A stretch of 64,000 bases of DNA from Sphingomonas sp. PAMC26645 (GCF_004795835.1 NZ_CP039249.1:3943001-4007000); one strand, 5' to 3'; counted from the first letter of the stretch, positions 9,414 through 18,599 are shown. The notes: generated by a model not told the origin, from the sequence alone. Numbers and translations are program-made.

Positions 9414-9556
9414 CGCCTCCTGGTATTCTCGTCCACTCACGCGGGACGTTGTGTGCGACGGTAATGCCGGGCCGAACCCAGGACTACAAGAGCGGCACCT
9501 TCAGCGCTTAGAACGTTGGTTTTTAGCCATTTATCAGCATACCCATTGTTCTGACG

Positions 9557-9572
9557 TGCGGAAATTGCCGCA
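9557..9572. promoter_or_regulatory. DctD-like binding dyad, site 1
   Basis: TGCGG-N6-CCGCA, a perfect 5-bp inverted repeat about 144 bp upstream of dctA. It resembles the CCGCA-type dyads known for DctD upstream of rhizobial dctA. Its centre is 42 bp (about four helix turns) from site 2. Confidence 0.55.
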
Positions 9573-9597
9573 TTTCATCAATGGTGCGGGCGGTGCG

Positions 9598-9615
9598 TGT
9601 GTGATAATCCGCACA
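9598..9615. promoter_or_regulatory. DctD-like binding dyad, site 2
   Basis: TGTGTGATAATCCGCACA, an imperfect inverted repeat with TGTG/CACA ends and one CCGCACA half. It ends 2 nt before the dctB ATG, so an occupied site would also cover the dctB initiation region and could give autoregulation. Confidence 0.45.
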
Positions 9616-9617
9616 AA

Positions 9618-11402
9618 ATGACGCGACTCCGATCTCCCCTTTTCGTCACGGCGTTGACGGTGCTGATGGCGTTCGCGGCGCTAGGCGTGATCGTCGCGGG
9701 AGTCGCCTCGATCTACGGCCAGCGCGCCGCCGAGGACGCGCGTGCGGGCGTGCGGATGCGCGCGGTCCAGCAGACGCGGAGCAACCTTCGCCTGCTCGAA
9801 GCCGAGCTGCAGACCTATCGCCTGCTGCCGATCATGCTCGGCGAATATCCCGATGTCCGCGCGGCGCTGGCCTCGGGCAAGGTCGACCCCGCGCTGAACA
9901 CCAAGCTCGCAATGCTGGCGGAGCGGACCGGCGCCCCGGTGATCTACGCGCTCGATACGCAGGGCATGACGATCGCCGCCTCGAACGCCGAGCGCCCCGA
10001 CAGCTTCCTCGGCCACGACTACCGCTTCCGCGACTATTTCACCAAGGCGATGGCGTCGGGCGCAACCGAGTTCTTCGCGCTCGGCAGCGTCAGCGGGCGG
10101 CCCGGCCTGTATCTCTCGCGACGGATCGACCGCGCCGGTCGACCGCTCGGCGTGGTCGTGGTCAAGGTCGAGTTCGAAAAGATCGCGCGCGCGTGGATCC
10201 AGGACCGGATGGCGACCTTCGTCACCGATCCCGACGGCGTCATCCTGATCTCCAGCGATCCGAAGCTCGAATTCCGCACCACCCGCTCGCTCTCGCCTTC
10301 GCGCCGCGCCGAGCTGGTCGAGACGCGCCAGTTCGGATCGTCGCCACTGGCCCCCGCCCCACTGACGCTCGCCGACGGGGTTTCACGGCTGCCCGACGGA
10401 TCGCCTGCGATCACGGTGTCGCTGCCGGTACCGATCTCGGGCTGGCGGCTGGTGCATATGGAGCCGCTCGACGCTGCCCTGCGGACCGCCGCGGCACGCA
10501 CGCGCTGGGCCACCGCAATCGTCGCAATGTTGACGATCGCCGCGATGCTCGGCGCGTGGTGGCTGTACGAGCGGCGCAAGCGCAACGTCGGCGCGCGGGC
10601 GGAACTGGAGGCGGAGGTCGCCCGCCGCACCGCCGAGCTCCGCGCCACCGCCGACCGCCTCCAGATCGAGGTCGAGCAGCGCGAGGCGTCCGACCAGCGG
10701 TTCCGCCAGGCACGCGAGGAACTCGCGCACGCCAACCGCGTCGGGTCGATCGGCACGATCACCGCCAGCGTCGCGCACGAGATCAACCAACCCGTCGCCG
10801 CGATCCGCACCTTCGCCGACAACGCCGCCGCCTTCCTCGACCGCGGCGAACCCGCGCGGGCCGCAACCAATCTCCAGTCGATCGTCGACCTCACAAGCCG
10901 GATCGGCACGATCACCGCTGGGCTCAGGCGCTATGCACGGCGTGGCGCAGGCTCGATCGGCCCCGTCGCGCTAGACGAGGCGATCGACGGTGTCCGCCTG
11001 CTGATCGGCGACCGCTTCCGCGCGAAGGGCGTGACGCTCGACCTGCCGAACGGTCCCGAGGCACGACTGACGGTGATCGCCGGTCGCGTTCGCCTTGAAC
11101 AGGTGCTGGTCAACCTCCTCCAGAACGCGCTCGACGCGGTCGCCGACCGCCGCGATGCCCGCGTGAGTGTTACCGTCGGGCGCAAAGGCCGCGACGTCGT
11201 CCTGACCGTCGCCGACAACGGCCCCGGCATCGAGGCCGACATCGCCGACCACCTCTTCACCCCGTTCGCGACGAGCAAGAAGGACGGCCTCGGGCTCGGC
11301 CTTGGCATCGCACGCGACATCATGACCGAGTTCGGCGGCACGCTAGACCTCGTCCCCGCTCCAGAAGGCGCTATCTTCCGTATGATCCTGGTGAAGGCAT
11401 GA
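9618..11402 (+). CDS. dctB: C4-dicarboxylate sensor histidine kinase
   Basis: A 594-residue membrane kinase. TM1 is at about residues 8-30, a periplasmic PAS-like sensor at about 35-285 (SFLGHDYRFRDYF and RPGLYLSRRI match the DctB sensor pattern), TM2 at about 300-318, and a coiled linker to about 375. The H-box is SVAHEINQPVAAIRTFADNA, the N-box is LLQNALDAV, and the G-boxes are VADNGPGI and GLGLGLGI. It should sense dicarboxylates and phosphorylate DctD. No Shine-Dalgarno precedes the ATG because a DctD-like dyad lies there; a GTG seven codons upstream is the alternative start. It overlaps dctD by 4 nt. Confidence 0.92.
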   Translation: MTRLRSPLFVTALTVLMAFAALGVIVAGVASIYGQRAAEDARAGVRMRAVQQTRSNLRLLEAELQTYRLLPIMLGEYPDVRAALASGKVDPALNTKLAMLAERTGAPVIYALDTQGMTIAASNAERPDSFLGHDYRFRDYFTKAMASGATEFFALGSVSGRPGLYLSRRIDRAGRPLGVVVVKVEFEKIARAWIQDRMATFVTDPDGVILISSDPKLEFRTTRSLSPSRRAELVETRQFGSSPLAPAPLTLADGVSRLPDGSPAITVSLPVPISGWRLVHMEPLDAALRTAAARTRWATAIVAMLTIAAMLGAWWLYERRKRNVGARAELEAEVARRTAELRATADRLQIEVEQREASDQRFRQAREELAHANRVGSIGTITASVAHEINQPVAAIRTFADNAAAFLDRGEPARAATNLQSIVDLTSRIGTITAGLRRYARRGAGSIGPVALDEAIDGVRLLIGDRFRAKGVTLDLPNGPEARLTVIAGRVRLEQVLVNLLQNALDAVADRRDARVSVTVGRKGRDVVLTVADNGPGIEADIADHLFTPFATSKKDGLGLGLGIARDIMTEFGGTLDLVPAPEGAIFRMILVKA

Positions 11403-12736
11403 GCGAGCAAGCGGTTCTGCTCGTCGACGACGACGACGTGTTGCGCGGTGCGCTCGAGCAATCGTTCGAACTCGCCGGCATCGCGGTGATCGCCGAGCGC
11501 GACCCGACCGTCGCGCTTGCCCGCGTGACCGCCGGGTTCGACGGTGCGGTGGTGTCCGACATCCGCATGCCGAAGATGGACGGCATCGAACTCTTCCGGC
11601 GGATCGCCGCGATCGACCACGAGATCCCGGTGCTGCTGATGACCGGCCACGGCGATGTCGCGATGGCGGTCGCCGCGCTGAAGAACGGCGCGTTCGACTT
11701 CATCCCGAAACCCTTCGCGACCGATCACCTGATTGCAGGCGCGCGCAGGGCACTGGAGATGCGCCGCTTAGTGCTCGACAACCGCCGGCTTCGCGCCGCG
11801 GCGGAGGAAACGATCGGCGCCGAACCGCTGATCGGCGAGACCCCGGTAATGGTCCGCCTCCGCGAGACGATGCGCCAGATCGCGCAGGCCGACATCGACG
11901 TGCTCGTCGAAGGCGAGACCGGCACCGGCAAGGAACTTGTCGCCGTCCTCCTCCACCGCTGGAGCAACCGCCGCTCCCGCCCGTTCGTCGCGGTCAACTG
12001 CGCCGCGCTGCCCGAGGCGGTCGCGGAGATCGAGCTGTTCGGCCACGACGGCGACTCCCGCCTCCCCCGCACCGGCCGGATCGAGGCCTCGAACCGCGGC
12101 ACGCTGTTCCTCGACGAGATCGAGAGCACGCTCCCCGCGTTCCAGGCGAAACTGCTCCGCGTGCTGGAAGAGCGCGAGGTGATGCCGGTCGGTGGCGACC
12201 TCCCCCGCGCGCTAGACCTGCGCGTGATCGCCGCCGCCAAACCCGGCCTCGAACAGGCAGTCGAGGAAGGCCGCTTTCGTGCCGACCTCCTCTTCCGCCT
12301 CGACGCAGTACGCCTCCGCATCCCGCCGCTCCGAGAACGCCGCGACGACATACCCCTGCTGTTCGGGCACCTGCTCCACCAGGCGGCGGAGCGGTTCGGC
12401 CGCGAGGTCCCGACGATCGACACCGCGACGCTAGCGTATCTCGGCCAACACGATTGGCCCGGCAACGTTCGCGAACTCGACAATCTCGCGAAACGCCTCG
12501 TGCTCCGAGTTGAGGCGGAAGAGGCGGTCGACGAAGACAGCGACATCCCCCTCCCCGCCCGCGTCGACAAGTTCGAGGAAGCGACGATCCGCGCCGTGCT
12601 GCAACAGGTAAGTGGCGACGTCCGCTCGGCGCTGGCCGCGCTTGGCATCCCGCGAAAGACATTCTACGACAAGCTCAAGCGCCACGAGATCGACGTCGAG
12701 GCGTATCGCCCGAACAAATCTCCCCCGTCATCCTGA
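11399..12736 (+). CDS. dctD: NtrC-type response regulator DctD, lacking the GAFTGA motif
   Basis: A 445-residue regulator. The receiver spans about 1-120 with phospho-acceptor Asp54 in SDIRMPKMDG. The AAA+ domain spans about 140-375, with Walker A GETGTGKE at 172-179 and Walker B GTLFLDEI at 234-241. A Fis-type helix-turn-helix lies at the C-terminus (VSGDVRSALAALGIPRKTF). The loop after ELFGH, where family members carry GAFTGA, reads DGDSRLPRTGRIE: the motif is absent and the stretch to Walker B is about four residues shorter than in NtrC. GAFTGA is needed to remodel sigma-54 holoenzyme, so this protein probably acts with another sigma factor, as reported for Rhodobacter NtrC. The stop lies inside a palindromic repeat. 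Confidence 0.92.
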   Translation: MSEQAVLLVDDDDVLRGALEQSFELAGIAVIAERDPTVALARVTAGFDGAVVSDIRMPKMDGIELFRRIAAIDHEIPVLLMTGHGDVAMAVAALKNGAFDFIPKPFATDHLIAGARRALEMRRLVLDNRRLRAAAEETIGAEPLIGETPVMVRLRETMRQIAQADIDVLVEGETGTGKELVAVLLHRWSNRRSRPFVAVNCAALPEAVAEIELFGHDGDSRLPRTGRIEASNRGTLFLDEIESTLPAFQAKLLRVLEEREVMPVGGDLPRALDLRVIAAAKPGLEQAVEEGRFRADLLFRLDAVRLRIPPLRERRDDIPLLFGHLLHQAAERFGREVPTIDTATLAYLGQHDWPGNVRELDNLAKRLVLRVEAEEAVDEDSDIPLPARVDKFEEATIRAVLQQVSGDVRSALAALGIPRKTFYDKLKRHEIDVEAYRPNKSPPSS

Positions 12737-12810
12737 CGAAAGTCAGGACCCAGAGCCACGACCGCTACCCCTGTAACCCTGGGTCCTGACTTTCGTCAGG
12801 ATGACGGGGG
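12722..12810. repeat. Long perfect inverted repeat (family D), 32-bp arms
   Basis: The arms at 12722-12753 and 12779-12810 are exact reverse complements, beginning CCCCCGTCATCCTGACGAAA, around a 25-bp loop. The left arm contains the dctD stop codon. It lies between convergent dctD and an AbrB-like gene and can form a very stable hairpin in either transcript. Confidence 0.9.
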
Positions 12811-12829
12811 TATATGAGGCCCCATCGCG

Positions 12830-13888
12830 CTAAGTCGGAATGACCGGCGGCGGCACACCCCCCTGCCGCGTGGCCACGAACTTCGCGAGCGGCGGCCCGA
12901 TCAGCAGCACCCCCAGAAACCGCAAAACCTGAAGCGCCATTACGAACGGCACGTCCACCGGGCTCGACGCAGCGATGATCGCGACCGAATCCATCCCGCC
13001 CGGACTAGTCGCCAGATACGCGGTAACCGGATCGATCCCCCACCACCGCGTCAACGCCGCCGCGATCCCGCCGCAGAACGCGATCAACAACGCCACCGAC
13101 AGCAGGATTCGCGGCATCGCCTTACCCGCCACCCGCAGCGTATCGCGCGTGAACGACAACCCGATCCGCCACCCGACCACCGCATAGCTGATCGCCAGCA
13201 GCCACTGCGGCAACACCGGCTGCGCAACGCCGGTAACGTTGAGCGCCGCCCCAGCCACCAGCGACCCGAGCAGCGCGCCGGCGGGAAGCTTTAGCACAAC
13301 CCCGATGCCAGCCCCGACACCGGCAATCGCGATCGTCCGCAGCACGGCAACCGGATCGACCGACGCGAACCACGTACCCGCAACATGATGCCCGCTCCCG
13401 CCACCGACCATTACCGCCGCCAGTACCGACGCGACCACCGCCACGCTCACGACCCGCGTGTAGGTCATCACCGCGACCAGCCGCGAGTCCGCGCCATACG
13501 CCTGCGCCATCAACACCATCGCGCTCGCCGCACCCGGCGTCGATCCCCACACCGCGACGGTGCCCGGCAACACCTGCCACCGGCTCAGCAGGTATCCGAG
13601 CACGCTACTCGCCGCGAGCGTGACGAAATTGACCATCAGGAACACCGGCCAGTGATCCGCCACTGTCGCGACGATCCCCGTGGTGATCGACCCCGCAATC
13701 AAAGTCCCGACCGCCGCCTGCGCCCCGCGAAACGCCGAAGTCGGCACGCTCAGAGACCATCCCCGCACCGCCAGCACGACCGCGGCGACCATTGGCCCGA
13801 GCAGCAACCCCGCAGGCAGCCCGACCAGCTCCAGCAGCCCCGCGATCACCGCCGACAGCGCGATCAAGACGGCCCAGCGCCAGATCAT
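12830..13888 (-). CDS. AbrB-family membrane protein
   Basis: A 352-residue integral membrane protein with about ten helices in two similar halves. The GLPAGLLLGPMVAAVV motif near residue 25 is mirrored by KLPAGALLGSLVAGAAL near 210, the internal duplication of the family annotated as AbrB or ammonia-monooxygenase-like. Despite the name it has no DNA-binding domain. A transport or export role is generally suspected but not proven. The start ATG overlaps the stop of the spermidine-synthase-like gene (ATGA), making it the third gene of a tightly coupled operon. Confidence 0.85.
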   Translation of the reverse strand: MIWRWAVLIALSAVIAGLLELVGLPAGLLLGPMVAAVVLAVRGWSLSVPTSAFRGAQAAVGTLIAGSITTGIVATVADHWPVFLMVNFVTLAASSVLGYLLSRWQVLPGTVAVWGSTPGAASAMVLMAQAYGADSRLVAVMTYTRVVSVAVVASVLAAVMVGGGSGHHVAGTWFASVDPVAVLRTIAIAGVGAGIGVVLKLPAGALLGSLVAGAALNVTGVAQPVLPQWLLAISYAVVGWRIGLSFTRDTLRVAGKAMPRILLSVALLIAFCGGIAAALTRWWGIDPVTAYLATSPGGMDSVAIIAASSPVDVPFVMALQVLRFLGVLLIGPPLAKFVATRQGGVPPPVIPT

Positions 13889-14547
13889 GCCTTGGTAGCG
13901 AACCAGATCGTGTGCCGCGCGCCGCCCTTCCGCGTAGCCCGCGCGATAACCTCGTCGACCGCGAATCCCGCTTCGGCAAGGCGCGTGGCGAACGGCTTGC
14001 TCGGCGCTGACGACCACACGGCAAGCACCCCGCCCGGCCGCAAAGCCGCTCGCGCCAGAGACAATCCGCGCGCGCCGTAAAGCCGGTCGTTACCCGGCCG
14101 AGAAATTCCGTCCGGACCGTTGTCGACGTCGAGCAGGATCGCGTCCCAATCGCCCTCCGCGATCGCCGCAGCGACGTCGCCCTCGAAAATGCGCGTCCGC
14201 CGATCGGTCAGGCTATCGCCGTGCAGCGCCGCCATCGGTCCCCGCGCCCATTCGATCACCGCCGGTACGATCTCGGCAACCGCCACCTCCGCATCAGCAC
14301 CAAGCCGTGCCAGCGCCGCGCGGAGGGTAAACCCCATCCCAAGCCCGCCGATCAGCATCCGAACACCCGGCCGCCCACCGATCCGTTCGCACGCCTGCTC
14401 CGCCAGCGCCTCTTCCGACCCGCTCAACCGGCTGTTCATCAACTCGTTCGCACCGAGCATGATCGAGAACTCGGCACCACGCTGGAGCAACCGAAGCTCA
14501 CCCCCACCCGGCACCTGCGCCGTCCCGAGTAGAACCCGAGGAATCAT
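13885..14547 (-). CDS. Spermidine-synthase-like protein
   Basis: A 220-residue Rossmann-fold protein of the spermidine synthase/SAM-methyltransferase type. It has the glycine motif MLIGGLGMGFTLRAAL, an acidic strand end VAEIVPAVIEWAR, then DAILLDVDNGPDG, matching the GGG-E-D pattern of polyamine synthases. The N-terminal strands (LLQRGAEFSIMLGANELMNS) resemble the synthase's N-terminal tetramer domain. The chosen ATG overlaps the upstream Hsp70-like stop by 4 nt; a TTG three codons earlier is possible. Whether it transfers aminopropyl groups or methyl groups is undecided. Confidence 0.82.
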   Translation of the reverse strand: MIPRVLLGTAQVPGGGELRLLQRGAEFSIMLGANELMNSRLSGSEEALAEQACERIGGRPGVRMLIGGLGMGFTLRAALARLGADAEVAVAEIVPAVIEWARGPMAALHGDSLTDRRTRIFEGDVAAAIAEGDWDAILLDVDNGPDGISRPGNDRLYGARGLSLARAALRPGGVLAVWSSAPSKPFATRLAEAGFAVDEVIARATRKGGARHTIWFATKA

Positions 14548-15842
14548 GCCGACCAAGCCGCAATATCGTCCTGCTCGCCGATCAGCGCGAGCCCGTGCGC
14601 GATCGAGGTCAGCTCGCCGCCACTCATGATCGCCGCCTCGCCGAACCGCTCGACGAAGATCCGGCGGATGCGCGGGATCAGCGACGATCCGCCGGTCAGG
14701 AACACCCGATCGATCTCGCCGCCACCGACGTTGGCGACTTCCAGAGCCCGGTCGACCGCCGCCTCGATCCGCACGACGTCGTCGGCGATCCAGCCCTCGA
14801 ACTGCGCCCGCGTCACGTCCGCCTCGATCTCCAGCCCCGCGCCCGCAAAGTGAAAATGCGCATCCTCGCCACTCGACAGCGCACGCTTCAAAGACCCGAC
14901 CGCATCGTACAGCGGATAGCCGAGTTCGTTCTCGATCACCGCGATCATCCGCCCGATCGCGTCCGGGTCAACCGCGGTCTTCTGCAACCGCTCCAGCTCG
15001 GTCATCGTCTTGCGGTTGCGCATCAGCGCAAGCCTGGACCAGTCCGCGAAATCGGCGAAATACGCGCGTGGAATCTCCAGCTCCTTGCCGAACGACTTGT
15101 ACGCGCCGCCCTTGCCCAGCATCGGCAGCACCAGCCGGTCGAGGATCCGGTAATCGAACCGATCCCCCGCGATCCCCACGCCCGCATGACCCAGTGGCGT
15201 ACACCGCCGCGCCGCGCCCGGCTCGGCAACGCGCACGACCGAAAAGTCGCTCGTACCGCCACCGAAATCCGCCACCAGAATCGTCGCCGGCTCGGTCAGC
15301 CGCGTCGCGTAGCTATACGCCGCCCCGAGCGGTTCGTAGACGTAATGGATCTCCGCCCCAAAGCCCTTGAACATCGCGTCATAGCGCGTGCGGGCGAGCG
15401 CTTCGTCAGGCCGCGCGCCGGCATATTCGACCGGCCGCCCCACCACGATCCGGTGCGGCCGCGTGTCGAGCTTGCCGCCTGCGTGCGAAATCAGCTTTTC
15501 GAGAAACAGCTGGCCCATCTCCTCGAAGCGATAGCGCTTGTCGAACACCGATGCCTGTTCGAACGTCTTCATCGCCGCGACCGACTTGAACGACTGAATG
15601 AACCGGCTGTCGAGCGGATACTCCATATATTCGGCGATCGCCCACGGCCCCGCATCCGACGCGAGCCCCTTGCCGCTGTCGTCCTGCCAGAAACACAGCG
15701 CCGAGCGAAACACCGGACTCGTCTCGGCAGGGGCAGCGAACGTCACGAGTTCGGGCGTCCCGCCGTGCGTCCCCAGCGCCACGACGCTGTTGGTCGTGCC
15801 GAAATCCAGCCCCAAAGCGGGGCCGCCAGCGTCCGTCTGCAT
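14544..15842 (-). CDS. Hsp70-family protein, YegD-like
   Basis: A 432-residue actin-fold ATPase of the Hsp70 superfamily. Phosphate-1 is LGLDFGTTNSVVALG at about residue 9, phosphate-2 is VADFGGGTSDFSVV near 198, and the adenosine motif is LTGGSSLIPRIRRIF near 390. It ends after the nucleotide-binding domain, so the classical substrate-binding domain is missing, as in Escherichia coli YegD. Its biological role is not established. It is first in an operon with a spermidine-synthase-like and an AbrB-like gene, all with 4-nt overlaps, and is divergent from a diguanylate cyclase gene. Confidence 0.88.
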   Translation of the reverse strand: MQTDAGGPALGLDFGTTNSVVALGTHGGTPELVTFAAPAETSPVFRSALCFWQDDSGKGLASDAGPWAIAEYMEYPLDSRFIQSFKSVAAMKTFEQASVFDKRYRFEEMGQLFLEKLISHAGGKLDTRPHRIVVGRPVEYAGARPDEALARTRYDAMFKGFGAEIHYVYEPLGAAYSYATRLTEPATILVADFGGGTSDFSVVRVAEPGAARRCTPLGHAGVGIAGDRFDYRILDRLVLPMLGKGGAYKSFGKELEIPRAYFADFADWSRLALMRNRKTMTELERLQKTAVDPDAIGRMIAVIENELGYPLYDAVGSLKRALSSGEDAHFHFAGAGLEIEADVTRAQFEGWIADDVVRIEAAVDRALEVANVGGGEIDRVFLTGGSSLIPRIRRIFVERFGEAAIMSGGELTSIAHGLALIGEQDDIAAWSA

Positions 15843-16130
15843 CGCGTCGTCCTTCAATGAACGCGCGCCTATGCCGACGCGGGGTGCGGGATGGCAACCC
15901 CGCGCGTGCTTCGGCGGACCAGTTGAGCGGCTTTGGTCGAGCTTAGACCTATGACTGGATGACCGCGCACAGCGGAAGCGCGTTAAGAGTCGGTCTCCAG
16001 CGGTTTGCCTTTTTCCAGGCAAGCCGTTCGCCCAGATTTTATCGGGCACGCCCCTTTTCCCGCGGACGAAATAAGGCCGGTCCCTCGCAGCGTAACCAAA
16101 CGCTAAGCTCTTGGGGATAAGCATGCCGCG

Positions 16131-17954
16131 ATGTTCGTATCGCTGACAGCGCGTATCACCGCGATCGGGCTCATAGTCCTTATCGCGTTGGCGTCTTTGG
16201 CGGGGCTCCTCGCCGATGCGTCGTATCAGGCCAGCCAGAGCGTTCACTGGGCCGCGCATTCCGCCGGGATCATCGAAACGACCGAGGCGGCGCTGGGCGA
16301 TCTGCGCGAGGCCGAATCCGGCCAGCGTGGCTTCGTCATCACGCGCGATCCAGCCTATGCTCGGTCGTACGCCGAACGTGTGGATAGCGCTGCCCGAACC
16401 ATCGCCCGAGTCGTTGAACAGACCGACGACAATCCGCTTCAGCATGCACGGGCGCAAGAAATCGCGCTGCTGATGAAGGAGCGCTCCGCCTTTTTGCTGC
16501 AGCCGTTGAATCTTGCCCGCCGGGGTGATTTTTCCGGCGCGGTCGCGGTCATTGCGAGTGGCCGCGGCCGCGAACTGATGGATGCGATCAGCGTGCGCGC
16601 ACAGGGCTTTCTCGACGAGGAACGCGCGCTCCAGTCCACGCGGCAGGACGCGGCGGTTCAGCGGCTGGAAAGCGGCAAGAAATTGGCGATACTCGGCGCG
16701 ATCGCCGTCGCCCTCGTCGTCGTCGGCAGCTTTGCGCTGCTCGTTCGGGCGATCCGCCGCCCCCTGGCGACCATGATGCGAGCGATGACCGCGCTTGGCA
16801 GCGGCGAACAGGACGCCCGCATCGATACTGCGATGGGATCGCGCGAATTTACCCGCCTCGCCGTCGGCTACAATGCGATGGCCGACCGATTAAGGGGTGC
16901 CGTCGCAGACCAGGGCACCAGCGAGCGGCAATTGCAGATCGTCAACACGGAACTGGAGCAGAACACGAAGTCGCTTCGCGAACGCGGCGAGGTGATCGAA
17001 CTGCTCGGCGGCATGGCGCATCGCATGCAGGCCGCGCGCACCGACGACGAGTTGGCGCAGATCGTCCGGGTGTTCGTACCACAGGTGCTCCCCGACATTC
17101 CCGGCGCGCTGTACGCGCACAACAACTCGCGCAATTGCCTTGCCCCCGTCGCGAGCTGGGGCGGCATCACCGTGCCGATCGAAGGCTTTGCGCCGGAGCG
17201 GTGCTGGGCGCTGCGTCGCGGCCAGAGCCACTCCGTCGAAGACCCCAGCCGAGAGATCGTCTGCGGGCATGTCGCGGAGAACGAGGTGTATCATTGCGAA
17301 CCCCTGCTCGCGGGCGGCGAGGTCATCGGCGTGCTCTATCTTCAGGGACGGATCGGAGCCGAGAACCGCTTCCGGATGAACGTGCTGACCGAGAACATCG
17401 CATCCGCGCTGGTCAACCACCGCTTGCAGCGATCGCTGCGCGAGCAGACGATCCGCGATCCGCTCACCAGCCTGTTCAATCGTCGCTACATGGAAGAAAC
17501 GCTCAAGCTGGAGATCGCCCGATCCTCGCGCGCGGGAACTCCGCTCAGCCTCGTCATGTGCGACATCGATCATTTCAAGCGGTTCAACGACGAGTTCGGC
17601 CACGATGCCGGCGACTCGGTGCTGCAGATGGTCGCGGCGGAGATGCGCAGCCGGTTCCGCGACGGCGATGTCATCTGCCGCTTCGGCGGCGAGGAGTTCA
17701 CGATCATCGCTCCGGGCACGACCGCGGAAGCGCTTGCCGGTCGCGTCGAGACCGTGCGGCGCGCCATTGCGGAACTGGCGGTCCGACACGGCAACCGCAC
17801 GCTGGGCTCGACCAGCATGTCGTTCGGCATCGCGACCTGGTCCGACGCCATGGACAGGGATGGCGCGACACTCATCCAGGCGGCGGATATGGCACTGTAT
17901 CAATCCAAGCGTGACGGCCGCAACCGCGCCACCATCAGCATGCTCGCGGCTTGA
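16131..17954 (+). CDS. Membrane diguanylate cyclase (CHASE3-HAMP-GAF-GGDEF)
   Basis: A 607-residue signalling protein that should make cyclic di-GMP. TM1 is at about 8-30, and a periplasmic CHASE3 sensor at about 35-175 carries the typical EAALGDLREAESGQRGFVIT. TM2 is at about 188-208, followed by a HAMP linker, a GAF domain around 290-430, and GGDEF at about 440-605. The active site is intact (CRFGGEEF), and RDGD five residues before it forms the RxxD inhibitory site, so product feedback is expected. The CHASE3 ligand is unknown. No c-di-GMP effector lies nearby. Confidence 0.92.
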   Translation: MFVSLTARITAIGLIVLIALASLAGLLADASYQASQSVHWAAHSAGIIETTEAALGDLREAESGQRGFVITRDPAYARSYAERVDSAARTIARVVEQTDDNPLQHARAQEIALLMKERSAFLLQPLNLARRGDFSGAVAVIASGRGRELMDAISVRAQGFLDEERALQSTRQDAAVQRLESGKKLAILGAIAVALVVVGSFALLVRAIRRPLATMMRAMTALGSGEQDARIDTAMGSREFTRLAVGYNAMADRLRGAVADQGTSERQLQIVNTELEQNTKSLRERGEVIELLGGMAHRMQAARTDDELAQIVRVFVPQVLPDIPGALYAHNNSRNCLAPVASWGGITVPIEGFAPERCWALRRGQSHSVEDPSREIVCGHVAENEVYHCEPLLAGGEVIGVLYLQGRIGAENRFRMNVLTENIASALVNHRLQRSLREQTIRDPLTSLFNRRYMEETLKLEIARSSRAGTPLSLVMCDIDHFKRFNDEFGHDAGDSVLQMVAAEMRSRFRDGDVICRFGGEEFTIIAPGTTAEALAGRVETVRRAIAELAVRHGNRTLGSTSMSFGIATWSDAMDRDGATLIQAADMALYQSKRDGRNRATISMLAA

Positions 17955-18099
17955 TCCGGGCCGTTCGGACCGGTCCCGGCGCGCCGTCGACTGGAACAGC
18001 GTCGCATTGAGAACCGGATTGCACGGATAGAGTATCTTGACGGGCTGAAGACTCTCTCCGACCCCGGCCCGCTTCCAATCGGCTGCGGCAGGAATCACG

Positions 18100-18453
18100 T
18101 CAGCGGTAGCGCGCAAGCCACGCGGTGCGCCGGTCAGTCTGCTTCGTCAGGCAGGCGGGATGGTTCAGGCGTTCGATCGTGCCGACGCCGTCGCCTTGAT
18201 CGAGCGGGCAGGCAGCGTCACGCTGCTTGATCCAGGCGCGCTGCGACGTGCGCAATGCGGCGCGACGCGCAGACGGCAACCGTTTCATGGTGACGGCATA
18301 GGTCCTGTTCAGTCGCCCATCGGCCCGCTTGTAATCCGCGCCGAAACAGGCCGCCATCGCTGGGGTGATACCCTGTGCGGCCTCCCCGGTGTTGAGGCAG
18401 CGGTCGAGATCGGGCGAGCCAGCTAGGGTGAGGGCAAGCGCTAGAATCAGCAT
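18100..18453 (-). CDS. DUF1311/LprI-like secreted protein
   Basis: A 117-residue protein with a short signal peptide (MLILALALTLAGSP) and cysteines at about 19, 36, 82 and 101. The core SARRAALRTSQRAWIKQRDA matches the DUF1311 (lysozyme inhibitor LprI) helix signature of Leu-Arg-x-Ser-Gln-Arg-Ala-Trp. A GGAG ribosome site lies 9 nt before the ATG. LprI in mycobacteria inhibits lysozyme, but most DUF1311 proteins are untested. A second member lies at 20093-20512. Confidence 0.8.
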   Translation of the reverse strand: MLILALALTLAGSPDLDRCLNTGEAAQGITPAMAACFGADYKRADGRLNRTYAVTMKRLPSARRAALRTSQRAWIKQRDAACPLDQGDGVGTIERLNHPACLTKQTDRRTAWLARYR

Positions 18454-18599
18454 TTCAGGTCTCCTTTCCCTGTCCAACGTAGCAAGGCCGGGTCGGTTCT
18501 GTGGCGCCTGCGTAAATCGTCCGCGACGCGAAGCCACGTATCGGCACGAAGCGCGATTGCGGTATCTAGCGCACCGGAATTGACAGTTCGGAGGTCGCG

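Noticed and set aside
9486..9499. Possible sigma-54 box (GG-N10-GT) for dctA on the minus strand
   Set aside because: The -12 element lacks the usual GC and the -24 lacks TGGC. Given the missing GAFTGA in DctD, I did not call a promoter here.
12722..12810. CRISPR or attachment site at the long inverted repeat
   Set aside because: It is a single palindrome, not a series of spaced direct repeats, and there is no integrase or cas gene nearby.
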